64,000 nt of DNA. Origin: Moringa oleifera (lineage: Eukaryota; Streptophyta; Magnoliopsida; Brassicales; Moringaceae). Positions 38,401-50,963 of the stretch are shown here, piece by piece (positions within the stretch are counted from its first letter, which is position 1; every line of letters begins with the position of its first letter). A program made the position numbers and the translations under genes. The notes below the pieces were generated by a model. The model did not search any database. It was not told the origin of the DNA and was given only the letters and a program-made list of their open reading frames with translations. The stretch lies in contig JAJFZO010000087.1 in assembly GCA_021397835.1 (NCBI GenBank), positions 1,984,001 through 2,048,000 of the forward strand. The letters run 5' to 3'.

Positions 38401-38819
38401 TCTGTCAACAGCGAGTCCATCACCAGACCAAAGAAATAAAACATGGACTTAAAATCCTTTTTTAACTTATATTTATCACCAAAAATAGTCACTCTCGGCT
38501 TTCGCTCCAGCGATGACAGGTGCAGCAAGGGACCCATTATGCCGGGACGGTATTCGGTAGATGCAAGATGACGTTCACAACGACGTCGTTCTAGTTCCAT
38601 CCTGGAATAAAACAGCAGCGTTTTAGCAACCATGTCAGTGAAACGACACCGTGTGCCTGGGTTTTCTGCCCTTCGCGGAATGGATATTTAACCAAAGCGG
38701 ACAAAGCCAAGAATATTCGTCCTTACTGAGACTGCTTCGCGGAAGAAGGTGAGGTTTACCGGTGGGACCAGTGAACTCAGCTGGTTCTCCACGTGACTGC
38801 CTGCGACGTGGCATGTTGT

Positions 38820-41640
38820 GGAACTCTCAGTAAAAATGCTCTATCATTGTAAGTATTGTTTAATAGATTAATTTCTTAGTTTTTCTTTTTATAAAAAAGT
38901 CATGTTTTATTTAGCTAAATGATAAAAAATGATATTTTACATTTAAATTCAATTTAATTTGATTTAATTTTATACATATATTTTTAATTTAATTTCAATG
39001 CAAACACTTTATTTCGATAATTTTATAACATTACATAATTTAAGAATTTTTAAAAATATATTAAAAAATTAAGCATTATTTTTTCTAACTTTAGTTATTA
39101 GATATTCACTTTTAATGGCGACACAAAATAAGAATGATTAATCAATTTTTTTATTAAAATATATGTGAAGCTATGGACTTGAAAAATATAAAAAAGGAAA
39201 CAAACCCACCAAGAAATTAAAGATGTTCTAAATTTTTATCTCTAAAAGATTTTTTTTCTAAAATTTATAACTAGAAATATAATGTAAGAAGACCTTTAAT
39301 ATATTCTCGTTTATAGATAACAAAAATTCAATATTTTAATGTTTAATTCTATACTGTTTTTAAATTATTTTCTGTTTTTGTAAACAGTAAAAAAATAAAA
39401 AAATTGATCTAAAAAGTAGTTGACCATACTATCTTTATCTCATGGCCTTTGTTTATCTTAAAAGAAAAAAAGTTTGAATTACATTTTTAACTGAGGTAAA
39501 AGTTATTTAAAATTTTTATTTTTATTTGTTACAATCAAATGTTAATTTTTAAATTTTTAAAATAAATTTTAATTTATTAATTTAAATTAAATTAAATTTT
39601 ATCAAAAATCAAAAAATTAAAAAATATATATTTAAACTAAATGTTTTAACAATAAATTTTGACATAATTTTTTAAAAATATATAAATTATTATAAAAAAT
39701 TTAAAATTTTTTTGAGTATTAAAAATATTTTTAAAAATTTATAAAATTATAAAAAATTTAAAAAATTTATTTGAGCAATTTTTAAAAATATTTTAATAAT
39801 AAAAATACTATTAATTCTTCATATTCGTTTTTACTAAAGTCTAATTTAGACAATATATATTTTTAAATTAAATAAAATTTAAATAAAATTTTTTAAAGTA
39901 AACATCATTTAAAATTTAAAATTTTATTCTTTCTGTTGAATCAAACTCCCCCATTTAAACTTATCCAAATTAATCTTTATCTATCAATTTGGATCAAATT
40001 AAACTTTATTAAAAAATTTAAAAATTAAAAATACTCAAGTTGGTAATCCTTTACAATGAATTTTGACATTAATTTTTTTATAAATATAAAAAAAAAATCA
40101 AATTACCATCTTGAAAAAATTCAAAATTTTTTTAGTACTAAAAATATTTATATCATCAAAAATTTGAAAAATTTTATAAAAAATAGATTGTTGGTCAAAA
40201 TTTTTTCAAATTTAAAGAATAAAATTGAAGTGCAAAATTTATTTGTCTAATTTTTTAAGTATTTTGACAATAAAAATATCATTAATGTTTTAAAATCATT
40301 TTAATTAAATATTCATTTTGGACGAAATCAAGATATTAAAGTTAAAATGAGTATTTAATTGAGGAAAGAGAGTAAAACTCAAAATTTTAAATAATTTTTA
40401 TCCAAAACTTTAATATAAAATAAATATTATATAAAACTTTAAAATATACCTTAAGCAAAAAAATTAAATATTAATTTTTAAAAAATACCAAAACAATCAT
40501 TGAACTTACCCATCAAATTAAATCAAATCTTAACGAAAATTTAACATAGTTAATGATCATTAGTGTTTTATGAAAGAGATTTATGAGTTTTTAAAATATT
40601 GTTTTTGCAAAACCACGAGATACCTCTTTTTTCTCTTTTTTTCACCATCTTTCTCTTTTCTCTCTTATTTCTTTTTCTTTTCATTTCTTTGTCCGCAATC
40701 ATGGTAAATTCAACAATTAAAAGAAAATTTATAATTTTATTATTTAAATAAATAATAAATATGGTGAGTCGATGGTTATCGATGACTTTGTGAAGCAACC
40801 ATGGCGACAAAAATAATGGTCATCATTTCAAATATCCTTTCATGAATGCATTTTTTATTATATTATTTTGAGTCAAACTAACAATGAAATAACCATAAAA
40901 AATAAAAATCAGTTTGAAATTTAAAAAAGAAAAAATTTTAAAACGAAAATAATAAAAAAATGACTATATCAGCTCATCCTTTTTGGTAGCTATAACTTTA
41001 TAGAGTTGATATGAGAGAAGGTGGAAGCAGAACTAGCTAAAGGTTAAAATTAAAAAATTGACCAACAATCACATTATGATTTTACGATATGTACCAGTAA
41101 ATGAAATCTTCATTATCTTTTTAAAGCAAATTAAAGATAAAGATTAATCATCGAATCAGCTGTTTCATCTTTTTGCCTCTTTCATATTAGCGACTCAATC
41201 ATGATTGGGCTCTCTCTTTATGTGAGCAAGCGGGATGGGTTCGATGAGGATAGGAAGAACAAAAGTGCACCAAATGGTTTTTGTAAGCTCCAGAACTTAA
41301 ATGTATCTAGGCCAGCCAGCCCAACACTTAAAAAGCCATTCTTTGATTCTCCTAATCTTGTGGCTAACAATTGTGTGTTCTTCTTTTTGATTTTTATTTT
41401 ATTTATTTTTTGCATGTTTGGGTATGGCAATCATATTTCACATAGAGCAAAACCAGCTTACACAACTATCGGATTAAACTAATCCAAAAGAATTTTTTTA
41501 AAAAAATAAAAAATATATAATTTTAAAAATATTTTAAGTGACAAAAACTTCAACTAAAATTTATTGTATACACACTCATCTATGCATAGTAAAAAGCAAT
41601 CAGCACAACCGGGACGCTACACTGCAAAGATATTACGCCT
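38820..41640. other. AT-rich intergenic region with foldback copies
   Basis: No supported gene. Foldback-family material lies at about 39530-39790 and 39960-40470. An island at 41160-41480 contains an open frame (MIGLSLYVSKRDGFDEDRKN) without recognisable domains. Confidence 0.5.
39960..40470. mobile_element. Foldback-family copy
   Basis: The left arm shows the family order: ATCAATTTGGATCAAATTAA, TTTAAAAATTAAAAATACTC, TTTACAATGAATTTTGACAT, AAATTACCATCTTGAAAAAA. The right half has AATAAAAATATCATTAATGT and ends in TTATATAAAACTTTAAAATA. The directly preceding 39530-39790 matches the same left arm, suggesting two adjacent or nested copies. Confidence 0.5.
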
Positions 41641-41947
41641 ATTGAAGGGTCAAGCTCTTCGAAGCTTGTCTCTCCCTTATGGCATCAAATTGGAGGGAAT
41701 CCATTCAGTAACTAAAAAACGTGGAGAAAAAAAATATTAAAGAAAGAGGTTTATCTTCAAGCTGAAGCGGTCCCCACAGAACAGAAAAGCCCTTTGGCGA
41801 TATATTTAATAAAATATTATTTTATTTTATCGTTGGAAGTGATGTGGAGGTGGTTCCGTTGCGGGTCTAAGACCGACTGCAAAATCCCCAAATTGAGCTG
41901 AAACTGATCGAGCATAGAATTGAACAAGCGACTCGGAAGTTATAGCA

Positions 41948-44900
41948 ATGATCTCGCAGTTATTTGTGCTCTCGCAGAGAGGCGATAACATTGTCTTTCG
42001 GGACTGTAAAACCTCTCTCTCTCTCTCTTTATTTGCTTAAGTTCTGTACCTCTTTAGTTGATTTGGTAATTTTGTTTGATCCCTCTGCTCTATTCTTTGT
42101 TGAATCTTCCTCTAACAAAATTTCTTATGCATGTCGAAATTCTGTTCCATTTTCTTACAATTGTGGCCTAAATTGGCGCTTCATTTGATGAATACTGACT
42201 GCACTTTCCCCTTCTGAATATGAACTAACTTGGAACTAATTAAAATTGATAAAGTTAAGTGTTGATGAGCTAGGGCATGGCTGGTTAGGAGTCTCTTTAA
42301 TGTTCTGCAAATTGTTTTGCACTACCTCTGTTAATGATGCAATATGGTTTCAATCATCTGAAGCATTCCTTTTATTTGGCTGTATTGTAAACGTACCCCA
42401 AGGAATGGAATAGCTTTGATCATCATTGCATGACTACTATGTTGGGCATAATGCATAGGCAAGAGGAACCAAGTTTCTTAAGCTCACAATTAGGAATGTG
42501 AAATGTAATTGACTTTCACCTTTTATCCAAAACCAAACAAAGGAGTATTACGAATGATATTATTAGACTATTTATTGTGTCTGGAAAGAATCTCATTGAT
42601 TGGCTTTTAATTGAACTCTACTTGATCATTTATTGGTATTAGTTGGTTAATTTAATACTGAGAATAGTAGCAGACAATGGCAACACACTTTTCTGCTTGA
42701 CTACCTATGATGTGTTCATCTTAAGAGCCACCTTGGGCAGTTTTTGCTTTAATATTAGGAGTTTGAACTTTTGCATTTCAATAGCTTCAAAATAATATGT
42801 GTGATCTTTCTTCTATTGTTAAATTGATACAGATCGTGGTGAACTGCAGAAAGGAAGTGCTGAAATATTTTTCCGCAAAGTGAAGTTTTGGAAAGAGGAT
42901 GGAGAAGGGGATGCTCCGCCTGTCTTTGTAGGTACCTTCTTGTTGACGACTAATGATTGTATTCTGATATCTTTCTTCTTCTAATATTTGATGTTAACAG
43001 AATGTGGATGGAGTTAACTACTTCCATGTCAAGGTTGCGGGGTTGTTATTTGTTGCAACAACAAGGGTTAATGTGTCACCTTCTCTTGTTTTGGAACTCT
43101 TACAAAGAGTTGCACGTGTTATCAAAGATTACCTAGGAGTTCTTAATGAAGATTCACTGCGGAAAAATTTTGTTCTTGTGTATGAGCTGCTGGATGAAGC
43201 TATTGTAAGTTCTTTCACTTTTTTCCATGTTTGTTCGCTCTTTTATAATTGTTTTAGGTCATGCTACCTTTGGTTCCTGGCATTACTGATGCAAAGAAAT
43301 CATTCTTAACATTGATCTTGTGCTTCTCTATTTTCTTGTAAGCTTAATGTGTAGTTCCCTGTTCTGCAAACAAATCATTCTTTTTTTTTTGAATCATTCT
43401 TAACACCTCCAAGTTTGATTTCCTTGTATATGCCTTTACTGTTTGCACCTTGTTCCAGGATTTTGGTTATGTGCAGACAACATCAACCGAGGTGTTGAAA
43501 TCATATGTATTTAATGAGCCAATTGTGGTTGAAGCTGCACGTCTCCCAAACCTTGGTCCTGCTGGCATCTTTATGGTATTCAAGCCGATGCAGCGGCAAA
43601 ATTTAATTGAATATTGACTTGAATGTTAAATATTCATTCACCTTGTAAACTCTATTGGCTGCAGCAAGGGACCAAAAGAATGCCTGGGACAGCTGTTACA
43701 AAATCTGTTGTAGCAAATGAACCTGGAGGGAGGAAGAGAGAAGAAATTTTTGTGGACATAATCGAGAAAATAAGTGTTACATTCAGCTCAAGTGTGAGTA
43801 GTTTCTTTTGTTTGTCTTAACATTGCGATCATCCTTTTCTTGGGTGATTATGTCTATGTGGTGCTCAGTTCTGATGTAAACTGAGAGCCCAGCGGACTGC
43901 AGTTAATAATGTTTGTTAGGATGCTACTCTTGTAGGGCCAGATGAAGAACACCAGTTTAGACCTTGGTTTTTCACATTTTATATAATAGTCGGACGTAAA
44001 TTTGTACTTTAGCATGACATTTATTGTCCTTCCTTGGCATAATTGTAGTGGTAAAACAATCCTTTCTTTGGTGTGATGGGGTCCAGTTGACATTGCTGCT
44101 ACTGGAGTGTTCATATGCCATCTTTTTCATTAATTTGATATGCTTTTCGATCTTTTTCTCTTAGCTAAGTTTGCTGCTTGAATGATTTTCCCCCGTAATA
44201 TAGAACTTCCCTAGCATTGAGGGAGCACTCAGTCGATGTACTTTGTTGATATCATCTCCCTAGTTGCTATCTATCAATGAATAATTTCCCTCTGAACCGT
44301 ATAGATATCTTTGCAAACGATGTAGCTCTCTCTCCCTTCCCCATTGTCTCTTTCTCTTTCACGTATTACTTCTTGTTATGAAGTCTCTAGATCGTCAGTT
44401 TTCAGTTTGATTATCTGCCATGTCAAATATCCTTCTTTTGCAGCTTGCTTTCTTTCTCCTTTCTTAAGATTTTATAGCATCATTCTTAAGTTTTGTTGAC
44501 TTTGCAGGGCTATATACTTACTTCTGAGATTGATGGCACCATTCAGATGAAGAGTTATCTTACTGGCAATCCGGAAATTCGGCTTGCACTTAATGAGGAT
44601 TTGAGTATAGGAAGAAGTGGAAGGTCAATATACGGTATTTATCTACCTCAAGAAATGTTGTTAGGATGTTTTATGACTTTCAATTTTGCGATGCTATTTA
44701 GCTATTATTCTTGCTTTGTAGCCGATTAGATATATTATTTCTTTAAAACTTTCAAATTGCATAACCGATAGCGTTGTCTAGCTTTAGAACTTCTTACGTA
44801 TTGATATTGTTCGTATCATTCCCTCCCTCTCTCCAAGCCTCTTTACTTTTGTTTTTATTGATTGGGTTCTTCTCAAGTGCTAAAGGATTGGGGTTGGATC

Positions 44901-47900
44901 AAGATAGGTCCTAGGCCCATGTATTAGCGAATGGAAGAAGAAATTAGAATTGATTCTGGTTGAGTAAACAATGGTTTAAAATTGCTGAAAAGATGGATAA
45001 TTTCTTGATCTACAGAGGAGGCTCTTGTAAGAATTTAAGCTTTTCATGCTGACCATAGAAGTATAAGCTTTCCCTGCTGGGTAGGCAGAGCGGGAAAAGC
45101 TTGACAGGAAAAGAGTGGGGTTGGATCAACATGGGTCCTAGGTTCATGTATTAGCAAATGGAAGAAGAAATTAGAATTGATTCTGGTTGAGTTAACAATG
45201 GTTCAAAATTGCTGAAAAGGTGGATAATTTCTTGATCTACAGGGGAGGCTCTTGTAAGAATTTAAGCTTTTCATGCTGACCATGGAAGCATAAGCTTTCC
45301 CTGCTGGGTAGGCAGAGCGGGAAAAGCTGGACAGGGGAAAAAAAAAAAAAAAAGACCATGTACTAGCTAGCTGCATAACTGATGATTCTCATCTGAGCTT
45401 GTGCTGGATGTTTAATTCGGGAAACATTTGAGTAATATTTGCCAACCCTGTATATTTTCCCCTTCATAATATATTTTATGCATTTTCTTTTTCTTTTTCT
45501 TTTTCTTTTTCTGGTAACAGATTATAGTAGTTCATCTGGATCAGGGGCAGTGATTTTAGATGATTGTAATTTCCATGAATCCGTACATCTTGATAATTTT
45601 GAAATTGACAAAACCCTAACCCTGGTAAGTGTTCTTCTTCTAGATACCTTACACTTGTCTTATTTACTTTTGGGGTTAAATGTGTGCTGCAAATGCATTC
45701 TGACAGGTACCATCAGATGGTGAATTTCCTGTCATGAACTACCGTATGACACAGGAATTCAAGCCTCCCTTTCGTATTAATGCGTTGATTGAAGAGGCTG
45801 GTCCCCTTAAGGTGAGTAATACTCCTATCAGAGTGGGGTTAAACTTTAATCTGTATTAGTCTACTAGATCTTTGCTTGTTTTTTTTTTTTTTTTTTTCTC
45901 AGGCAGAAGTAATTCTCAAAGTACGTGCTGAATTCTCCTCAAGCATTACTGCAAACACTATTATGGTACAGATGCCACTGCCAACATATACAACTAGGTA
46001 TTTATCTTTGAATTTTTTTTTTTAAGGGAGATGCAAGAGTTGAATTGCTGATATTTTTGGAGTTACTTAGTTTCTGATAAAAACTAAATTTATATTTTCA
46101 GAGTGACAGGGTGTTTGATATTTAGAGATGATAACATTTATATGGGAAATCATATATGCCCTAACCTCTAAATCGCTCATATGTGTAAATGGTTGGATAA
46201 CCCTTGGTGCCTTTTGTAATTACCATATATATATATATATATTGTGTTCCTGATTAAAAGAGTTAATTACATCGTGGAGACCTATATTTTGGGTGTGGTA
46301 TCAAAATAGAACTTACATAAAAAATTGCATCAATTGTGGATTCACGTTATGATTAGTTTACAATGTGGGACCTCCGTCCATTGTACCCTTTAAATATAAC
46401 AACAATGCACACGTGACTTTTGTGTGAAGATGGTCAGGTATACATGATTTGCACAAATCTTAAAGTACCCTTCGCATTGCTCTTCTTCGTTCTCTCTATT
46501 ATCTCTCCATCTCTCCTTCCTTCTTCCCTCTTCCCTCTTCCTTCTTCGCCTGTATATATCTCTCTTTAATCTATTCAAAGCTTCCCATAACCAAGAAAAA
46601 GCACTGGCCCGACTTCAATTCCACACAATTACTGTTCTATTGGTCTCTTTTTGATTCCAAAATTGACCACCTCCGCCGACACACTCTCTTCTCCTCTCTT
46701 TCTCATTCTCTCTCTTGTTTTCTTGTATATAACCCTCTCTGTGTCTATATCTATATTGGGTGGTGGGTGGAGGAGGAGGAGAGCATAATGGGGTTGAAGG
46801 AGCATACCCATATCGTAAAAGGAAAAGAACCAAGCAGGTTGCTGATGTCGAATCCATTAGTTGTAGCCGCAACCGATTTGGTATCTAGTGGTAATGGGTT
46901 TGATTCTATTAATGGAGATGCCAACAACATTAACAAGAATTGCGAAATGATGAACATGGCGTCGTCATCAACGTCAAACGAGTATTTAGAGAGCACGCCT
47001 GAGGAAAAAGAGGACATAGCGAATTGCTTAATCCTTCTCATAGGGCCATTCAAGAAAGTCCTGGAAGCAAGCCGACATTGGCAATGTGGTTAGTATGACT
47101 TATAAATTCAACAGTAGTAGATTCATGGAAATGACCTCTAATTGTAATGGCAAGGTAGGGTATTTTAGCATTTGTGCCAATCATGTACACGTGATCATCT
47201 TTACACGCATGTCACGTCTATTGTGGTTATATTTAACAATTATGATGAATGGAGATCCCACATTGCAAACGAAACATCACATGAGTCCACAATTGATACA
47301 AATTTTTATATAAGTCCTAATTGATACCACATCCAAGATGTAGGTCCTATTATATTAACCCTAATTAAAAAGATAAATATTATGGGAAATGTAGTCAGGG
47401 TTAGTAATTACAAAGAAAATCTTAAAGCAAAAGAAATAGATGAGCAAACATATACAAGAATACAATAACGGGTATTGGAAACAAAACTTTATTGATTTTG
47501 AAAGAACTTACAAAATGCTTGTCAAAACACTTTTTGACTTGTAGAATAGAAAATCCTTGCTCATACATAGAGTGCTCCTTAGAGAATGTTTTGCGAAGTG
47601 GTTTATAGAAAACAAAAATAAACTATATTATTGTAAGCTCTTAGTGTGAGCATTTTTTTTTCTTGCTTTTATTAGTCATCTTTGCTTCTGAATTATTGCT
47701 GCTTTTGTCAATAGCAATGAGTTGACTCTTATCACATCTTCTGTCTTTTTTTTGTATTATTAGCCTTTTTGAAATCTTTTCTTTTACATTATTATCCTTC
47801 TTGAAATCTTGTCAACATTCATACGAATTTTGTGCTAGCTGTCCTCCAAATGGGTTAGTCTTTAAAGCTGAGGTGCTTTCTTCAATGTTATTGTCTTCAT

Positions 47901-49921
47901 CTCAGTCACTTTTTCAACTGAGATAATATATGTTTCAATGATTTTTTATATTCTTTCTTGGATGAAGCAGAAGATAGATCACATTGAATTTTGCTTTTTG
48001 AAAAAAAAAAATTTGCATGTTGAATTATCGACAAGGATAAACTCATAAAATTGTTGGGTTTTCGTTGAGTCGTCTATGATGGATGTATTGAAAGTTTGGG
48101 AGGAATGTTTTTCTAAGTACTTGGGGAATGCTAATATTGGATTTTTTTTGTCTACTGGAACATATGTATAACTAATAGGCATGAGGTAACTTTTAGAGAA
48201 GTATTGAGATTCTTGATCAGATGATGAAGACCTTTGTTTGGAGGGTGGTGTTAAAGGAGTTGCTATTGCTGATCTTGTGGGTATGGCTATAGTAGGATTA
48301 ATGAGGGACATTTGGTCTTCTTAAGGTTGAGTCCGTGACTAATGTTACGATATAGGTTGAAGATAAAAGGGCAAAATTGAGAAGGGATACCTTTTTATTA
48401 CTTTTTGTATACTGGATGGGTTAGATCTTTGAGTCCTTAATGCATAAGACTCAGGGTTTTAGGAGATGATTTGGAAGGTGAGGGCTTGGTGGGAGTACCC
48501 ATCACTTTCTTTTCTATTTTTCATTGTAAAAATTCTCTCGTCAGGAAGTCTGGAATAAAATTCTTTTCTCTTTTAATAAATTCAATGCAAAAAGTAGATA
48601 AACTCCAAAGTCCTTAAGAACTCAATTATCTAACCTATCCAGTCCATAGAAAGAGGAAGCAATAAAAGGTTTCTCTTTTTATTTTGCCCGTTATCCTTAA
48701 CTTATATAGCGATATTAGTCACGGACTCAACCTCAACAAGACCAGATGTTCCTCATCTACCCTACTATGCTTTATTTTCATTATCAGCTATACTTACAAG
48801 ATCGGTAATAGCAATTCCTCCTATACCATGCTCCAAACAAAGGTCTTCATCATCTAATTAAGAATCTTAATACCTCTCCAAAAGTTACTTCATGCCTGTT
48901 ATGGAACAAAAATGAAGGATTGATGTTTGAAGCAATATTTGTTTGTTGTGCCATGGATGCCTGCCGGGAGTATATTATTCCAATGATTATTCGTCCCATA
49001 CAATATCACTTTGTCTAGACAGGTCTCTAATGGTGGAATTCCTTCAAAACTAAATTAGCTGAACCAAAAACTGTGAATAAATGGTTAGAAAACAAAAATC
49101 AAAGAAATTCAATAAGCAAAATTTCTTTCTTTAAAAAGCAAGATTTAATGTGATTTATCTTTTACTTCATATAAGAAAGAATATGAACAAAATTTGAAAT
49201 AGGTACTAGTCCAGTTAAGGAAGTAACTCAGATGAGGACTATACATTGAAGAAAGCACTTTGTCCTTGAAATCTGATTCATTTAGAGGGCAATTAGCACA
49301 AGACTCGTATGAATTTTGACAAGATTTCAAGTAACCGAAAGGAAAATAATGCAAAAGATAAGATTCCAAGAATGACAGTGATACAAGAAAAAATAAAAGA
49401 TGTAATGGGAGTTAACTTATTACTATTGACAAAAGCAGCAGTAATTCACAAAATAGCTTAACAAAAGCAAGAAAAAAGATCCCTACACTAAGAGCCTACA
49501 ATAATGTACTCTACTTTTGTTTTCAATAAATAGCCTCGTAGCAAAAGGAGGGAGACAAAGTTCTCCACTCTCCCAAAATATTCTTCAAGAAAGAGTCTGT
49601 ATATGAGCAAGAATTTTCTGTTCTACATGTTGGAAAATAAGTTTTGGCAAGCATTTTATAAATTCTTTCAAAATCAATAAAGCTTCTTTCCAATACCAGC
49701 TATTGCATTCTTTTATATGTTTGCTTATTTATTTCTTTTATTTTAGTATTTTCTTTGTAATTTTATACCCAGAGAAACCCAAATATATATTTTCAGAGTT
49801 AGAGAGTGTTTGATATTTACAGATAATTACATTTTTATGGGAAATCATAGAGGTACTAACCTCTAAATAGGTAACCATATGTGTAAATAGGTGGCATCGG
49901 CTTTGTGCCTTTTGTAATCTC

Positions 49922-49971
<50 letters not shown>

Positions 49972-50963
49972 TGTTTATATTATTTTGTTTCTGATTAGAA
50001 AGATACATTTTTATGGGAAATATTTTTCAGGGTTAGTTTTGAATTGGAGCCTGGGGTAGTTGGAAACACAACTGACTTCAAAGAGTCAAGTAAGATACTT
50101 GAATGGGGTTTGAAAAAGGTACAAGTTTCTTCATCTTTCTTCGTTATACCTCAAAGGTTTCCACTTGCAACCAGCTTTATTCTTTGGTTACATACCTTCA
50201 GTGTGTAACTTCACCCCAGAAAATGAACCTTTACTGATAAATGTAATACATTGTAGATTGTTGGTGGATCTGAACATACTTTGCGTGCTAGGCTGACATT
50301 TTCGCAGGAGTCTCATGGTAAGAATATGTTAAATTTTAGTTCTGTTAATGTTACAAACAAAAGCATACTTTTAATGTTGTAGATGTGTTTGCTTGATAAG
50401 GTAATGTTATAGGGATGTTTTCATACCATTATTACTTGATGCAGGAAATATCACAAAGGAAGCTGGACCAGTTAGCATGACCTTCACAATCCCAATGTAC
50501 AATGCCTCTAGACTTCAGGTAAGATGTTGACAGTGAAATACTATCATGTTAAGGAATGAGAGCTTCAAATCTTTTGTTTGAACTTACAAATTACTCTGCA
50601 AATATGCATGACCTTTTGTTAGATTTTAAGAATCTATGAAACTTTCTTAGACGATGCCGGTAAGTATTCACACAGAGATGTTCATGATCAGATGGAAAAA
50701 TTTTATCTCTGTGAAAAATGAAACAGAAGTCTGCACTGATTTGACTGCTTATAGTCAAAATAACGTAGACGTCTCATGTAAATCAGTATTACATGTGCAC
50801 ACACGCCTGTGGATACAGCCTCTGGAATGATACTGAGGTGTTCCATTTGTGCATGTTGATGCAGGTGAAGTATTTGCAGATAGCGAAGAAGTCAAATACT
50901 TACAACCCCTATCGTTGGGTGAGATATGTCACACAAGCAAATTCCTACGTAGCTAGGCTATGA
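41948..50963 (+). CDS. AP4M: AP-4 complex subunit mu
   Basis: Thirteen coding exons, all GT-AG and in phase: 41948-42005, 42833-42927, 43001-43204, 43459-43575, 43665-43793, 44508-44634, 45521-45624, 45707-45811, 45903-45997, 50031-50118, 50257-50317, 50445-50518, 50865-50963. They encode 451 residues, the usual plant AP4M length. The N-terminal longin-like mu domain begins MISQLFVLSQRGDNIVFRDY. The C-terminal mu-homology (cargo-binding) domain starts around residue 187 (REEIFVDIIEKISVTFSS) and runs to the end (NPYRWVRYVTQANSYVARL). AP-4 is a trans-Golgi adaptor; in Arabidopsis it works in vacuolar sorting, and its mu subunit recognises tyrosine-type cargo signals. No lesions seen. Intron 9 (45998-50030) is enlarged by insertions; intron 6 contains a tandem duplication. 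Confidence 0.97.
44890..45337 (+). repeat. Tandem duplication in AP4M intron 6
   Basis: Two direct copies, 44890-45116 and 45117-45337, about 225 bp each and highly similar. Both begin GGGGTTGGATCAA and share GGAAGAAGAAATTAGAATTG and CTGCTGGGTAGGCAGAGCGG near the end. A poly-A tract follows the second copy. Confidence 0.9.
45483..45511 (+). repeat. (TTTTTC)n polypyrimidine repeat before AP4M exon 7
   Basis: Repeated TTTTTC units immediately upstream of the exon 7 acceptor (45520) act as an extended polypyrimidine tract. Confidence 0.8.
46090..46260 (+). repeat. Upstream copy of a duplicated intron 9 segment
   Basis: 46090-46260 matches 49781-50005. Shared blocks are TATTTTCAGAGT, GTGTTTGATATTTA, ATGGGAAATCATA, CTAACCTCTAAAT, CATATGTGTAAAT, GTGCCTTTTGTAAT, a TA tract, and CTGATTA(A/G)AAAG. 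The upstream copy continues after the Pack-MULE at 47364-47406 (AGATAAATATTATGGGAAAT ... CAGGGTTAG), so the duplication spans the exon 10 acceptor. Confidence 0.75.
46261..47363. mobile_element. Pack-MULE-like element with captured gene fragment in AP4M intron 9
   Basis: About 1.1 kb with inverted terminal repeats of about 215 bp. The left end reads TTGGGTGTGGTATCAAAATA and the reverse complement of the right end reads TTGGATGTGGTATCAATTAG; similarity continues through ATTGCATCAATTGTGGATTC, CACACGTGACTTTTGTGTGA and GTATACATGATTTGCACAAA. Flanks GATTAAAAG (46252-46260) and ATTAAAAAG (47364-47372) look like an imperfect target-site duplication. The internal region (about 46480-47140) is far less AT-rich and carries a leader-like pyrimidine tract plus an ORF, as expected for a captured host gene. 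Confidence 0.75.
46788..47093 (+). pseudogene. Captured fragment resembling a C1-2i C2H2 zinc-finger (ZAT-type) gene
   Basis: A 101-codon ORF within the Pack-MULE, starting MGLKEHTHIVKGKEPSRLL. It contains TPEEKEDIANCLILL, which fits the L-box consensus E-x-E-x-x-A-x-C-L-x-x-L of plant C1-2i zinc-finger proteins. No zinc finger (CxxC...QALGGH type) is present in the fragment, so any protein could not act as a normal DNA-binding factor. The upstream 46560-46780 looks like a native pyrimidine-rich leader. The family call rests on one motif and composition. Confidence 0.45.
47398..49770. mobile_element. 2.4-kb near-palindromic long-inverted-repeat element in AP4M intron 9
   Basis: The left arm (about 47398-48410) and right arm (about 48670-49770) are imperfect reverse complements over about 1 kb. 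Matching landmarks, left then reverse complement of right: AATTACAAAGAAAAT at both ends; TTTATTGATTTTGAAAGAAC and TTTATTGATTTTGAAAGAAT; TAAGCTCTTAGTGTG and TAGGCTCTTAGTGTA; TGATGAAGACCTTTGTTTGG in both; GGTTGAGTCCGTGACTAAT in both. The central about 250 bp is unpaired. No transposase ORF was found. The ends read CAGGGTTAG and (reverse complement) CTGGGTATA. No clear target-site duplication was seen, so the superfamily is undetermined. Confidence 0.8.
49924..49968 (+). repeat. (AT)n microsatellite in AP4M intron 9
   Basis: About 45 bp of uninterrupted AT dinucleotide. A shorter TA tract is at the equivalent place (about 46224-46241) in the upstream duplicate. Confidence 0.95.
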
